64,000 nt of DNA. It comes from Ceratodon purpureus. Lineage: Eukaryota; Streptophyta; Bryopsida; Pseudoditrichales; Ditrichaceae. Positions 45,277 through 57,100 of this stretch are shown here, one piece after another (within the stretch, counting starts at the first letter, position 1; every line of letters starts with the position of its first letter). The stretch covers positions 39,029,799 through 39,093,798 of the forward strand of contig CM026426.1 of NCBI GenBank assembly GCA_014871385.1, read 5' to 3'. Under the pieces are notes generated by a model. It ran no database searches and was not told the origin of the DNA. It saw nothing but the letters and a program-made list of their open reading frames with translations. The position numbers were made by a program, and so were the translations under genes.

Positions 45277-47487
45277 ATGGCTCCCAAGCCCAGGAAACCT
45301 GTCCCTCCATACTATGTACCGCAACAGATTTTAGACTGGAAGCGCAAGGCCGACATGGTGTGGACAACCAAGACGGGTCTAGTGAAATACTGGACACTGA
45401 TGGCAGGCAAGACGGATATGGCGCTGTGCAAGGAATTTGTTCAGTCTATGAGGGAGAGAAGCGAGGATGAGCCTTACTCGTCGGGCTACGTCAATGGCGT
45501 CCTGGTTCGCTACTCCAGCCTCTATCTCCATGCTTTCTTCGGCTGGGACGGCACGGGCGTCACCGAATGGAGCCCAGTGTGTCTTCATCCGCGACCCAAC
45601 CTTCCGGCCCTGGTAAACAACACCCCCCTTCGCGCCGATAATTGTTATGATGTTTTCGTCTTGGGCAAGGTCCTACCAGAGCCATGGTTCTCGCGGATGC
45701 GAGGCATACTAAGTCAGATGTTTTTCAAAAACAACTGCAATGTGATCACACCGGACCAGCTCACCCTACTCTTCATGGTCGACATCGGGGAGAAGGTCAA
45801 TTGGGGGTTACTGGTGGACGAGAATTTCAGAGTGCAACTGCGGGGACATCGCCGGCAGCTGGATTATGAGAGCCCAATTGGCCCGTTCCTTACCGCCTAC
45901 ATCCAGCACTACATCTCCTATCACCGGCGTCACAACCGTCCTCCAGCCGTGGGCACATTTTTGGACATCCAACGGGAGATCGCCGCACCCCCCGCCGCCC
46001 CAGCTGCGCTTCCACCACCCGGCCAGAGCCACAAGCGTCCACGCATTGCGGAGCTGGAAAAGGTGGGGGCAGGGGCACGGGATACAACTTGGGGACCTCG
46101 CACCAAAGCACTCGCGACCATCCTGGACGAATTACTGCAGTTCACACACACGACGGAACAGGAGAAGGAAACGATAGCCACGGCACACCGAGAACAGGAG
46201 GAACGGACCAAGAGGAGAACGACTCAGGCTCTCCAGAATGCCCAGGCACAAGCAGACAAGACCCTGGAGTCGACAAAGGCAGAGTATCGACAGCAATTGG
46301 AAGAGGCCCACGCTACACTCACCAACCTACGAAACCGCATCACAAATCTGGAACTGGAGGTAGGAAACGCGCACGAACAAGTGGATCTTTTGGCCAGAGA
46401 GAAGACATATGCAGAGGAGAAGGCACACAGACTGGAACAACTCAACAAGGAGTACCTCGCAAGATGCAAGGCGTTGACGACAGAGCAGATTCCGCCTACG
46501 GCCCAGCCAGTACCTGCTGAGCTCGAAAAGTTGCGCCTGGAGCAGCTAGCCATCGATCAGGCTCGCGAAAATTTCGAGGTCAACAAGGTGGGATGGATCC
46601 ACACCGCCACCCACGCCATAGCCTCCATCGCCTACCGCATGCTGCGCGCTCAGCCACCAACAGAGGAAAATCCTACGCAGGACTTCCTTAACATATGCAT
46701 TGACGACGCCATGGCTGCCCTGGATGTGGAGCTTTCTGACAACGATTGGGAGATGGAGAATTACGAAGAAACGATAGCACCAAGCAACATGGAGAAAGGC
46801 AAAGAGGCGTACCAGTCACCACCAAGGGCGGAGTTACAGCATCAGGAGCTCGGCCATGGCGCTGGGTCATCACAAGCAGCAGGGCGGGAAGCAGAGTCGT
46901 TGCAAGGAGCAGAACCATCACGGAGCATCGCACCAACTATTGTATCCTACGACCCGGCCGAACACGTCGACATCCCAGAACATTTCACAGACGTCGAGGA
47001 AACCTCGCAGATATCGCCACGCCCCCACGCATCCCCCTTGGAACAGCTCAGCCCACAGACAACCCCGGTAAATCTCCGACCTCAATCAATTAAAATTCAC
47101 AAGGATGCATTAAAACGAATTGAGGAAGAATATGATTTAGAAGAGCAGGCTAGTGATGAGAGTGAGGCTGAGAGCGAATTAGCAACTGCAGTAGCCCAGG
47201 TCACGAAGTACTTTCAGGAGAATCCGGATTTAGCCTCGCGCTACGCTGACCCTGAAGCTGATCACGTACAGTGTCCCGCCTGTAACAAGGTTTTAGGGAA
47301 AACCGTATTCGATGTCTATCAGCATTCTGTCACCTCCCAATCGAAGCATAACCTAATTCATCGGGGTGTGGCTGCAGCTATAGCCGGGCTGTACGGTGAC
47401 CAAGCTCCTCCCAGATGCGAGGCACAGCTACCACGAGAGACAACGCACCCCGACCGAAGACCTGCACATCGGCGATCCAGAACGTGA
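45277..47487 (+). CDS. 3' region of first retrotransposon: PF20167-like domain, coiled coil, Cys/His finger
   Basis: 736 residues in the same frame as gag-pol, separated only by TAG 45196 and 78 bp. The N-terminal 230 residues ([47 protein letters not shown]) resemble the plant 'transposase_32' domain (PF20167) found in many plant retrotransposons. Residues about 290-420 form a strong Gln/Glu/Ala coiled coil. An acidic, Pro-rich linker leads to a C-terminal CPACNKVLGKTVFDVYQH...H segment that could bind zinc. No signal peptide or membrane helix is visible, so it does not look like an envelope protein. Its role is unknown. MAPKPRKP at 45277 may be an internal Met rather than a true start. Confidence 0.75.
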   Translation: MAPKPRKPVPPYYVPQQILDWKRKADMVWTTKTGLVKYWTLMAGKTDMALCKEFVQSMRERSEDEPYSSGYVNGVLVRYSSLYLHAFFGWDGTGVTEWSPVCLHPRPNLPALVNNTPLRADNCYDVFVLGKVLPEPWFSRMRGILSQMFFKNNCNVITPDQLTLLFMVDIGEKVNWGLLVDENFRVQLRGHRRQLDYESPIGPFLTAYIQHYISYHRRHNRPPAVGTFLDIQREIAAPPAAPAALPPPGQSHKRPRIAELEKVGAGARDTTWGPRTKALATILDELLQFTHTTEQEKETIATAHREQEERTKRRTTQALQNAQAQADKTLESTKAEYRQQLEEAHATLTNLRNRITNLELEVGNAHEQVDLLAREKTYAEEKAHRLEQLNKEYLARCKALTTEQIPPTAQPVPAELEKLRLEQLAIDQARENFEVNKVGWIHTATHAIASIAYRMLRAQPPTEENPTQDFLNICIDDAMAALDVELSDNDWEMENYEETIAPSNMEKGKEAYQSPPRAELQHQELGHGAGSSQAAGREAESLQGAEPSRSIAPTIVSYDPAEHVDIPEHFTDVEETSQISPRPHASPLEQLSPQTTPVNLRPQSIKIHKDALKRIEEEYDLEEQASDESEAESELATAVAQVTKYFQENPDLASRYADPEADHVQCPACNKVLGKTVFDVYQHSVTSQSKHNLIHRGVAAAIAGLYGDQAPPRCEAQLPRETTHPDRRPAHRRSRT

Positions 47488-47534
47488 AATCCGGCAATCT
47501 AGGGACAGATTGCACTCTCACAAAGACGGCAAAA

Positions 47535-48192
47535 TGTTACCACAGGTCACGGCCTTCACTGCAGTCAAGGACGACATCTTCGGCAGAGACTCCCAGTCGT
47601 GGCGGCCTCCACTAGCGGCAGATATAGTATAAGAAGCTTAGGTTGTAGTTAGAAGCTCTCTCTTTTTTGCTCGACTCAGGACTATTGAGTTAGGGTTCCG
47701 CGTACCTGCAGACTGCGGCCTAGAGCCAGACACTATTGTTTCCTTGACGCCATTTTCTCTTGGCCGACCTCTAAAAGACTACGTACTTGATAAAAACCAC
47801 TCTCTCATACTCCTCACTTCCACTCCTCTCCTGTGTATGCTAATGTTGTGAATGATCTGCTTCCTTGCTTCTCCCTTGCTGGCTGAGGGCACCGACCCTC
47901 GCCATTCTCTCCTTCGCTCACTACCCTTGGGCCAGAACCTCTCTTGGACGACCTGGACACCACAACGGAACGAAGCTACCCTTCCCCTTCCTCCGACCGA
48001 GGCCAGGGCGACTCGTTCCCTCTTCCTTGCTCCCCTGTAACGGTTGAGTGTCCCTCCCACGCGATACCCGTACCCTCCATCCGGGTATTAAGGGCGTCAG
48101 GTTCTCACTCAAGGACCTCCTTGGACCCCGCTGACTCCCCCTGAGTACATCTCCCCTAAGCCCTCGTCACCATCCCACGACCCCAGCTAACA
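47535..48192 (+). repeat. 3' LTR of first retrotransposon
   Basis: 658 bp, about six substitutions from the 5' LTR (for example at the positions matching 39165, 39194, 39260 and 39276). Followed by GCGTC at 48193-48197. Confidence 0.95.
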
Positions 48193-49060
48193 GCGTCGAT
48201 GTCCTCATGTGTGTGTCCCACAATCAGGAAACCAACTGTAACTTCCTTGAATATTCGCCTCGCCGTCAGCAACGAGCAGAATGCTAGAAGAAACCGGTTC
48301 TTGTTGTCCTTCGCAGAATTGTCAAGCTGGAGATACAACTTCTTCGGCAAAGGAAGAGCAGGCCTACCAGACAGAGGTGGAGTGAGTGGTTCATCTCTAG
48401 AGGGTGGAATTGAAGGGATGCAACGTGACGATCCATGCATTAGCGCTTCAAAGAATTCATTCTGTGGTGGAGCCTCGAAGAGTGCTTTTGAATCCCGGAT
48501 AGGTAGTCTCTCCAAGGCACGGAATACCCTGCACAACGAGGAAATTGTGAAATTTGGGTCTCCTGGCCACAGGGCAGTTGCATAGTGTGCGTAGGCGCCA
48601 TCTCCGTGACCGTGAGTCAGCATTCCAGTACAAGAAATCGGAATTTGACCAAGCCCTGCCGTAGCCTTCGTGATACGTTGCATCCGCGGGATCGCTGTTT
48701 TCGATGTGTCCATCTTATCGTGTATGATGCATAGGAACTCAGTAGGACTCTGTATAGATTGGGTTGTCCATCCGTAATAAATGTTGCGACAAGCTCGCTG
48801 ATAGTTCAAATGCCTCGTCCTATCCTCTGTCAAGCTCTGCCACTCGACCGACCCTCTAGGATACTTGGCAATGAGTTCAACAAGGAAGTCACACTCAGTG
48901 CACTTGGAGAAATTACTTCCTACCGCCTTGACCTCAACGTTGCGGAAGTACTCCTTCCTCATGCGACTAACGGAGGACTGCGAAATCAGCTTCGCGTTGC
49001 ACTGCTCATTGACCTGAATAGCACAGAGTGAGGCCGATCAGTTGGCAAGTTCGTCATCCA

Positions 49061-49077
49061 GTCGGCGGGCAGCCGAC
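49061..49077. repeat. Element B dyad inside an intron
   Basis: GTCGGC-GGGCA-GCCGAC lies in the 116-bp intron 49137-49022 of the element B gene (donor GCC|GTAAGT, acceptor TTCAG|GTC on minus). Confidence 0.9.
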
Positions 49078-50210
49078 GATAGTAATCACTACAATTCAAT
49101 AAAATATCCAAAGTGAAAGAAGATGAGGAAGAACTTACGGCGTTGGCCATTTCGCGCATGTGATTCCAGTTCATCGCAGACGGGAGTACTTTGAGCGCGG
49201 CCACTCTCCTCTTGCCAATCATCCTAAACTCATTGGGCATTTGGTCGGCATTCTCATTAACGATGATGGTCAACGTCGCGCGGGCCTAGATTGTGTGAAT
49301 CTGGGGACGACATACACCGGAATTTCCGTGACTCCCATTGACACGGCCACTTCGTGCCGAAGCCTTGTAGCTGTAGTACGCGGATTTTGATACTCCGTGA
49401 ATGATATACCACGCCACTTCACATACGTCAACGTTCGCAAGAGTAACATAGAGCTTCCGCTTGCCGGGTACAGTATGTAAGTGCCCTTGCACAGCGAAAG
49501 ACATCTCTCGCCTCGCCTCCAATGTTGTTGCGTAAAATCTACGACGAATACGCACAGTATCTTCCCATCTAAAAGTCTGGCAACATCGGTCCATGCAACA
49601 CCGCTTTGAGCTCACTAAGCGGCATTCAGCAGGGACAACCATTCGACGAAGCTTAGTAGAGGAGACGTCATCTTTTTCACGAACTTTCCTCCTCACCGAT
49701 CGATAGGCATTCTTCGGGACACCATCCAGACCATCATCAGCGTTGGCGTCTGCTAAATTCCCGGAGCAATAAGTAATTATATCAGAGAGAAGGTGACCCC
49801 CTTCTAAGCGAGTGTGAGTCAGAGTTGTCATCTGCAGATGATCGTCTTCAGAGACGAAGAGAACCCCAACCTCTGTATCCCCTAGGACTTCATCATCACA
49901 TGCCTCGTCCGATAAACATACTTGAATCATTGCTCTACCACGGACTGATAGGTCATCATTAAGAAGTTCGACATACCGATTTCTTCAGAGGTGGCGGTCA
50001 GGATAAGAAGCATCTGGAGTGGATGGAGTACCCGAGGTCCCGGAATCCGGACCCCAACAATGATCATCTGTTTCTACGTCGGATTCCCCCTGTTTAGACA
50101 CATCGTCGTCACTGCTGATATTCATTGGAGACCTTTTCCCCAGATCCTGCTCAAACGGAGCGGAGTTCCTTTCATCAATTTCTTCATTGTCGTTCCCCAA
50201 GTGAGGTTCC

Positions 50211-50227
50211 GTCGGCGGGCAGCCGAC
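50211..50227. repeat. Element B dyad in a probable intron
   Basis: GTCGGC-GGGCA-GCCGAC. On minus it can be spliced out by a GTATGT donor near 50269 and an AG near 50185. The frame is also open through it. Confidence 0.8.
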
Positions 50228-50463
50228 GGGACATGTGCCAGCCAACGCGCCGTTCACAAGTGGACATACCTTGTATCCACTCCAAAGTACCAATCGCCCC
50301 ACAGCACACCCGATCGTTAACACATCCGGTAACTCGCAGAAAGCAGGTGTTTCAGAGAATTCTGGATTGACGGACGACACTCTCACTATTAGAAAGAAGC
50401 TGTGAGGAATCAAGAACCCCTCCCACGTTCCTTTAGGAGAGCACTCCATAATGACTCCAGCGG

Positions 50464-50468
50464 CTACA
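50464..50468. repeat. Target-site duplication CTACA (left) of second LTR element
   Basis: CTACA precedes the 5' LTR and is repeated at 59611-59615. Excision restores the element B frame (RGSKRCV continuing AAGVIMECSP). Confidence 0.95.
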
Positions 50469-51136
50469 TGTTACAGGGCAACATCCACGACAACCAAGGA
50501 AGACAAGGAGCAGTGAAGACTAGCAGAAGAAGTAGCAGTTGCCGCTAGGAAGCCACAGTCCGACCTAGAATTTAGGATAACCCAAGTATAACAAGGTAGC
50601 TAGGAGGCCAGAACTCACACTCTTGATTTTGCTGGTTAGAGTCGATGCGCAGTAGAGATAGCAAGGGCCGTGTGTGGCCCAGACTTGGATACTTGAAGTA
50701 CTTGCACTCTCTATTGTAATGGAAACACTCTCCCTTTACGCTTACTGTTTGCCTACTGTCTGACTCTGATTGTTCAACCCTAACCCTCTAAACCCTTCGT
50801 CTTCTCTGTGGTCGTTGCTCTCCCCTACCTCTTGCACTCCTCGGTCCCTTGGCTCCTGCCCACAGTGTCATGGAAGTCTTCTAGCCCTTGCAACCTCGCT
50901 TTCCAGTAGAAACTCAAGTAGCCACCGCCCCCATCTCTCCCCCTTCCCTGGCCTACCTCGGCTAGCTTACGCTGAGTATATTAACGGCCCGAGTCCCTGC
51001 ACCAGGACAGTTGTTCCTGGTGACCGTGTTCAATTAACCCCTAAACCCGTGGACTCCTTGAGAACCTTGCCCCCCCTTACCTTACAAACCCCCTGACCTC
51101 CCTGCCTAGTATTTCCATCTCTGACCCCAGCTAACA
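50469..51136 (+). repeat. 5' LTR of second retrotransposon
   Basis: 668 bp, TGTTACAGGGCAAC...CAGCTAACA. Confidence 0.96.
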
Positions 51137-51139
51137 TTT

Positions 51140-51157
51140 TGGCGACCATGCTGGGGA
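51140..51157 (+). other. Primer-binding site of second retrotransposon
   Basis: TGGCGACCATGCTGGGGA, one base different from the PBS of the first element and at the same 3-bp distance from the LTR. Confidence 0.75.
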
Positions 51158-51198
51158 TGGAATACTAAGGTGTCCTAAAACCCCTAAACTGATACACC

Positions 51199-54100
51199 AT
51201 GCCTCCACGAAAACTCCCCCTGGTGGTGACAAATGAAGGAGAGGAAGCTGCCAACCAAGATGACCAAGAAACCACCAAGGAATTCTTGATATGGATGAGA
51301 CAGCAAATGGCCGACCTTGTGGCCAAGAATGAGGCCACTAATGCCAGACTGGAAACGCTTAGTGCACAGTATCAAACTCTACAAGAAAGCAGAAACCAGG
51401 AGACTATCAATACCACACCACAAGCTTCCCAAGCTCTCCCTGAAGCACTCAGATCAGCTACTATTCCTCAGGAAAATCACACTGCTGCCACGCTACCTAG
51501 TCAAAATGATACCCACAAACAGGCCAAGCTTCCCAAGATATCCTACCCAATGTTTGATGAATCTGGCGACCCAGATTGGCACGTCAGAAGATTCAAGGTT
51601 ATCGCTCGCACAAATGGCGTCACCAATACTGCCGATTTACAAAACATCTTTGGTACAACCCTCCAAGGCAACCACATCAATTGGTATATTGACTTTGAGA
51701 CTGAACATTCCAATGCCACTTGGGACGAAATGGAGCAAAGTTTTCTACACAAATTCAGAAAACTCAAGACCAGCTCGGAAGTATTGAGAGCCCTGGGAAG
51801 TATTGCACAAGAGAAAAGCGAACCAGTAGACAAATTTTATGACCGATTCAAACAACTAGCAGACAAATTAAACCAACGTCCCGAGGAGGACTATCTTTGT
51901 GAATGGTTCAAAAAGGGATTGTTACCATGGATACAACAAGGAATAGTAATCCGAGGAGTCAAGACCTTGCAGGATATCGTTACTGCTGCTAATGATATTA
52001 GCAGGGAACTAGGGGCATTAAATAAAATCCAAGCTCCTTTGCTTCCCTTGCCCACTGTTCGCCCAGAAATTCGACCCACCTTGGTACCATGCGCTAACTG
52101 TGGAAAAATTCATGGTGGCCGATGCTGGTACGCAAACAATCCCATTCGCCCTGAAGACAACCGGCGCTCTCGTCCTACCACGGCGGCCGTGTATCCCGAG
52201 GAAATTAACGTCGACGCTTTTCAACCTGGCAGGAACGATGCCTGCTGGGAGTGTGGATCCACAACCCACAGACGCAGAGACTGCCCTCAACTACATCAGA
52301 GATGGTCACAGTACCGTTCCGGGAACCAAGGTAACCAAGATAACTCCAAACCTCCAGGGAATCCTAGGCGAGGAGGTGTCACACTAACAGAAGTACACGG
52401 AACTGAAACCTCTGTGTCTACCATAAGCACTGCAGTAGTAACCACGCGATCTAAGGGAGCACCGGATGACCATGTAGTAGAACCAAGGAAACCATTCCCA
52501 GAAAATCACTGGGATCGCCTTCATAGAATCCGCCAAGACTTACAAGCAGGATTAGAAAGCACCAGCCAGGACGCTCCTATCCAACAAATTTTAGAAGATA
52601 CTAACGTAACCATCACTCTGTCCAAACTATTACAGTTGAGTCCAGAGCTTCAAAAATACTTACAACAAGCCTCGCTACCTAAAGGAACGGAAGATCCTGA
52701 AGTCATTGAAGTCAACGCCACAACGTTAGATCCTGATGCTGCAGTCATTCATTTACAACTCGGAAACCATGAATTGACTAACGTATTAGTTGATGGAGGA
52801 TCCGGTGTTAATGTCATGAGCAACCATCTTAGAAAACATTTAGGCTTACCTTCTCCCAAGCTCGCACAGTTTATACTCAGGATGGCAAATGATGCCCCGG
52901 TGACACCCCTGGGAATACTCTCCACGGTTGCTATTACTACCCATGGAATTTCCACACCAGCTACGTTTGTAGTTATTGATATGCCTGATAGTAGTAACTT
53001 CCCAGTAATCCTTGGCCGACCTTGGTTACGTGACATGAATGCGATCCATGACTGGTCACGAAATCAGATCCGCATCCAGCGCCAAGGAAAAACAGTTATC
53101 ATTCCCGTGGATAGCTGTATAACCAGGGCTAAGGCTAACCAGATCCGCCACAAAGCTGGAACCAATTGGGTGCAAGGGCTCTCACCGAAACAGGAAGCCA
53201 TGGTATTCCAGGCCAACCCGGATCTAATTCCCTTAGCAGAAATTCATCTAGCTAGCATGATAACCGACCAGGATAAACTAGACATACCCTTGCATTTTTC
53301 CCAAGAAATCCAAGAAACAGTAACTGTACAAGCTATGCCAGCTACTCAAGCCTTGCAGCAAGAGGTCATCACAGGATGGACCCATGGAGCCAAGGATAGA
53401 ATAGAATTAGTAAATCTTGGCACTTCCGAAAAGCCTAAGTTCATCAAGATCAACGCAGATGCACCAAATCATGTGAAAAGAGCAGCAATCGACCTATTTC
53501 ATGAATACCAAGACATTTTCGCATGGGGACATGAGGATCTCAAAGGAATCCCAAGCACACTAGCAGAACACACGATCGACCTTGTACCTAACGCCACCCC
53601 TGTACAACAACGTAGGTATCGCATGAATCCAAATTATGCAGTAAGGGTCAAGGCCGAACTTGATAAATTACTCCAAGCGAAATTCATCTCACCTGTAGAT
53701 GCTGCTCCCTGGTTATCTCCCATGGTTATCATTCCTAAGAAAAATGGCACACTTCGAATCTGTGTTGATTTCCGAAAGTTAAACGCGGCCACCAAGAAGG
53801 ACCATTACCCCTTGCCTTACATGGAAGAAATCATTGATGAAGTAGCCGGCCATGAAATGTATTCTTTTTTAGATTGTTTTTCCGGATACTACCAAGTAGC
53901 CATGGCAGAACAAGACAAAAATAAAACAGCTTTCTCAACTGAATGGGGGCCTTATCAGTTTGAAAGAATGCCATTTGGAGCTAAAAACGCCCCTATGACT
54001 TTTCAACGAGTCATGGAGTTGATCTTTAGACCCTATTTAAAAAGATTCTTCAGAATCTATTTAGACGATGGTACCGTGTATGGACAAATAAAGGACCATG

Positions 54101-57100
54101 TTACTCACCTTCGACAGATTTTCCAAGCCTGCAGGACTAATGGGGTCAGTTTAAATGCCGAGAAGTGTATGTTCTTATTTTTTGCCGGGGTAATCTTGGG
54201 TTACATAGTTTGTAAGTATGGAAAACTGCCTGATCCTGAGAAAATCAAGGACATCATGGAAATCACGCCTCCCACGGATCAGAAAGGTGTTCAAAGGCTT
54301 TTAGGTCTGTCACAGTTCAATAGGATATATATCGAGAAACTGGCCCATATCACTGCACCCATAACTGCACTTAACCATGCCAAATACAAGTACCCCCAAG
54401 ATTGGACCCCTGCAGCCCAGTCCGCCTTGGAAAAAATTAAGGTTGCCTATTCTAATGCACCAATCTTGATCGCCCCTGACTGGACCAAGCCTTTCCATGT
54501 ACACACGGATGCATCTAATATTGCAGTAGGGGTTATGTTAGCCCAGAATCTGAACGGCAAATATGATCAGCCCGTTGCCTATGCTAGTCGACTATTAAAT
54601 CAAGCAGAAAGGAATTATTCCACAACGGAAAGAGAAGCCTTAGCTATGATTTACGCCGTTAAAAAATTCCGTCACTACTTACTAGGCAACAAGTTCCGTT
54701 TCATGGTCGATCATCACAGCTTATCGTACCTGGTCAATCAGCCCTTGGTCACTGGCCGTGTAGCAAGGTGGATCATGATACTCCTAGAGTACGATTTCGA
54801 AGTAGTGTATGTGCCAGGGAAAAGACACATAGTCGCAGACTACTTGTCCAGGGACTCCAAGGCTACCGAGGAGGGCATCGATGACTCCTTTAACGAGCCA
54901 TACCTTCAAGCCGCTAGTCTGGACGTGGACATTCCTACAGACTGGCGAGGTGACATTATACGATACTTAACCACAGGAATAACCCCTGTCAATTTATCAG
55001 GAACCCGACGCGTTACTTTTGTCCGGCATACATTACCTTACACCATGGTCCAGGGACAGTTGTACCGCCGAGGCATTGATCACGAAATCCGTCTTTGCGT
55101 TCCCACGGGGCAAGAACAAAATCTCATGTCCATCCTCCATGACGGCCCAGCAGGCGGCCACCAAGGACCCGATACAACAATTAAAAAAATCCTGGCTGCT
55201 CGTTATTGGTGGCCTACACTGCACAAAGACGTCCATGAGTATGTTAAAAACTGCCATGCTTGCCAAGTTTCCACAACAAATTTCCAGTACCAAGGTCGAG
55301 TGCCCCTGAAATCCATACCACCCCTCGGCCCTTTCCAACGATGGGGTTTAGACTTTGTTGGCCCAATTAAACCGGCCACAAAACAGGGTTACAAATACAT
55401 TCTAGTTGCCACGGATTATACCACCAAGTGGGCCGAAGCCAAACCATTACGTACCAACACTGCCATGGTAACCGCGACCTTTATCTACGAAAACATTATC
55501 ACTCGATTTGGTTGCCCCTTGGAAATCATATCAGACCAAGGCTCCCATTTTGTTAATGCAGTCATTGAAGACTTAATGGAAAATCATGTCATAAAACATC
55601 GAACAAGTACAGTCTATTATCCTCAAGGAAACGGCCAAGCAGAATCTACTAATAAAACCTTGATCAACATGTTACGCAGGTTCATCCATGCCAATCAGTC
55701 CGATTGGGGGGACTGTCTCCCAGCAGCCTTGTGGGCCTATAGGGTGGCAATCAAGACTGCCACTCAGGTTAGTCCCTTTGAAATGGTTTATGGCACTCAA
55801 CCTCTTTTGCCCACGGAGTATATCGCGCCCACGTTTCAAACCTTGCAGCCCAAGGATTACAGCCCTCATCGCGTCCTTGCTGCCCGGATTCAAGATATTC
55901 ATGCACTGGAAGAAGTTCGGGCATCCGCCATCAAAAATATACTTCACAAACAAGAATTAAGCGCCCGGTATTTTCAAGCTTCCCAGCCTCCACGCCTATT
56001 TCAAAAAGGTGACCAGGTTTTATGGTGCCCAAGGGATCCCAAGATACGCAAAACCAAATTCGAGTCCATATGGTACGGGCCATACAGGGTTCAATTAGTA
56101 TTACCTAATAATACTGTGCTCTTGGTTAATAGTGAGAATTTTGACACACATGCAACCATTGTTAACTCAACAAAATTAAAACATTATCATTCTGAAAATG
56201 CTACAACCACCCCTCAGCTCAGCTTAGGAGAAATTTATAAAACCTTGGCGACCGAGGCCCAAAATACGACAGATTCAGAAGAAAGCAATACTACAGAGCC
56301 GCCACAACAAGACATGGACACCATGGCAGTCCATGTAAGCTTGGTCCAGATCAGCTTCTTGGACACCCAGGACGCCATGGAACATCCCATCAATGGGACA
56401 GCCTCAGCACTCCCTAACTCCCGCATCATAGGGACTCAGCCGCCACGAACCCCGCTAGCCCATCATCATACCCAAGGTTACCCAGCCATCAGCCTCAGCA
56501 GGCCATGGAGATCCTCCCTTGTCAATTCAAGGCCGCCAAGGCCAACTCGTCTCTCAGATCCCTGGGTCCAGAGGACTGCCTTCTTCTCCTTCCCCCTGCA
56601 GTTAGTCCCAACCAGTGCACTCTCCTTTCTCTGTTGCTACAGCCCGTCACTCCGCATTGCTGCTCCTCCCCTGCACACTCCACGTTTAGTCCCCGAGTTA
56701 GTCACCATGGAGCGTAGGAAGAAGGTCACGCCCCCATTTCATGTGCCCCGAATGATTTCGGAATGGAAACGCCAGCCCGACCTCATCTGGAACACAGGGG
56801 TAGGATTAGCGCGCTACTGCACATTGGTCGAGCCCAAGGTCAACACCAAACATTGCACAGAGTTTGTTACCTCGATGCGGACTCGGAGCGAGACAGAGCA
56901 GTTTCCTTCAGGAGTAGTCGAAGGAATCGAGGTCCAGTTCTCCAGCCGCTATTTGCACAAATTCTTCGGCTGGGATGGCTTGGGCGTCACGGCGTGGAGC
57001 GAGACCTGTGGACATCCGAAGCCAGACATAGCATCTCGCGTGGGCAGCCTCCAGCTGAAGGATGATGGCAGGTACGACGTGTTTGCCTTGGGAAATCATA

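Larger units (their letters stand above)
38985..48192 (+). mobile_element. First Ty3/gypsy LTR retrotransposon, 9.2 kb
   Basis: LTRs of 658 bp (38985-39642 and 47535-48192) begin TGTTA and end TAACA, differ at about six sites, and the element is flanked by GCGTC. It carries gag-pol, then a PF20167-like 3' region, in a single frame interrupted by two stops. It is inserted within the element B gene, in sense opposite to that gene. Confidence 0.97.
37788..50463 (-). pseudogene. DUF7869-type (putative transposase) gene of element B, main part
   Basis: After removing the 38985-48192 insertion the frame reads through in phase (HTHEDIDA continuing HFNHLSKLIKRKN). Order: an N-terminal segment (50463-49985 with a likely intron about 50269-50185); a Cys-rich part CCMDRCCQTF (about 49560); an intron 49137-49022; then FLCIIHDKMD, LYLQLDNSAKDNKNRFLL and VGHTHEDID. 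These acidic blocks recur in DUF7869 proteins, and spacing resembles an RNase-H-fold DDE/D nuclease, so transposase is an inference. The rest continues at 38984-37788 (YKKRATDPSWLPPG, KVEWWTPMKG). In-frame stops: TGA 49985, TAG 49286, TAG 38895 and TAG 38157, all explainable as CGA or CAG with C-to-T. Inactive as sequenced. Dyads of element B occur inside both introns. Confidence 0.6.

Noticed and set aside
45277-47487. Envelope-like gene in the 3' region of the retrotransposons
   Set aside because: No signal peptide or transmembrane helix. The content fits a PF20167-like domain with coiled coil, and in the sister element it is fused to pol.
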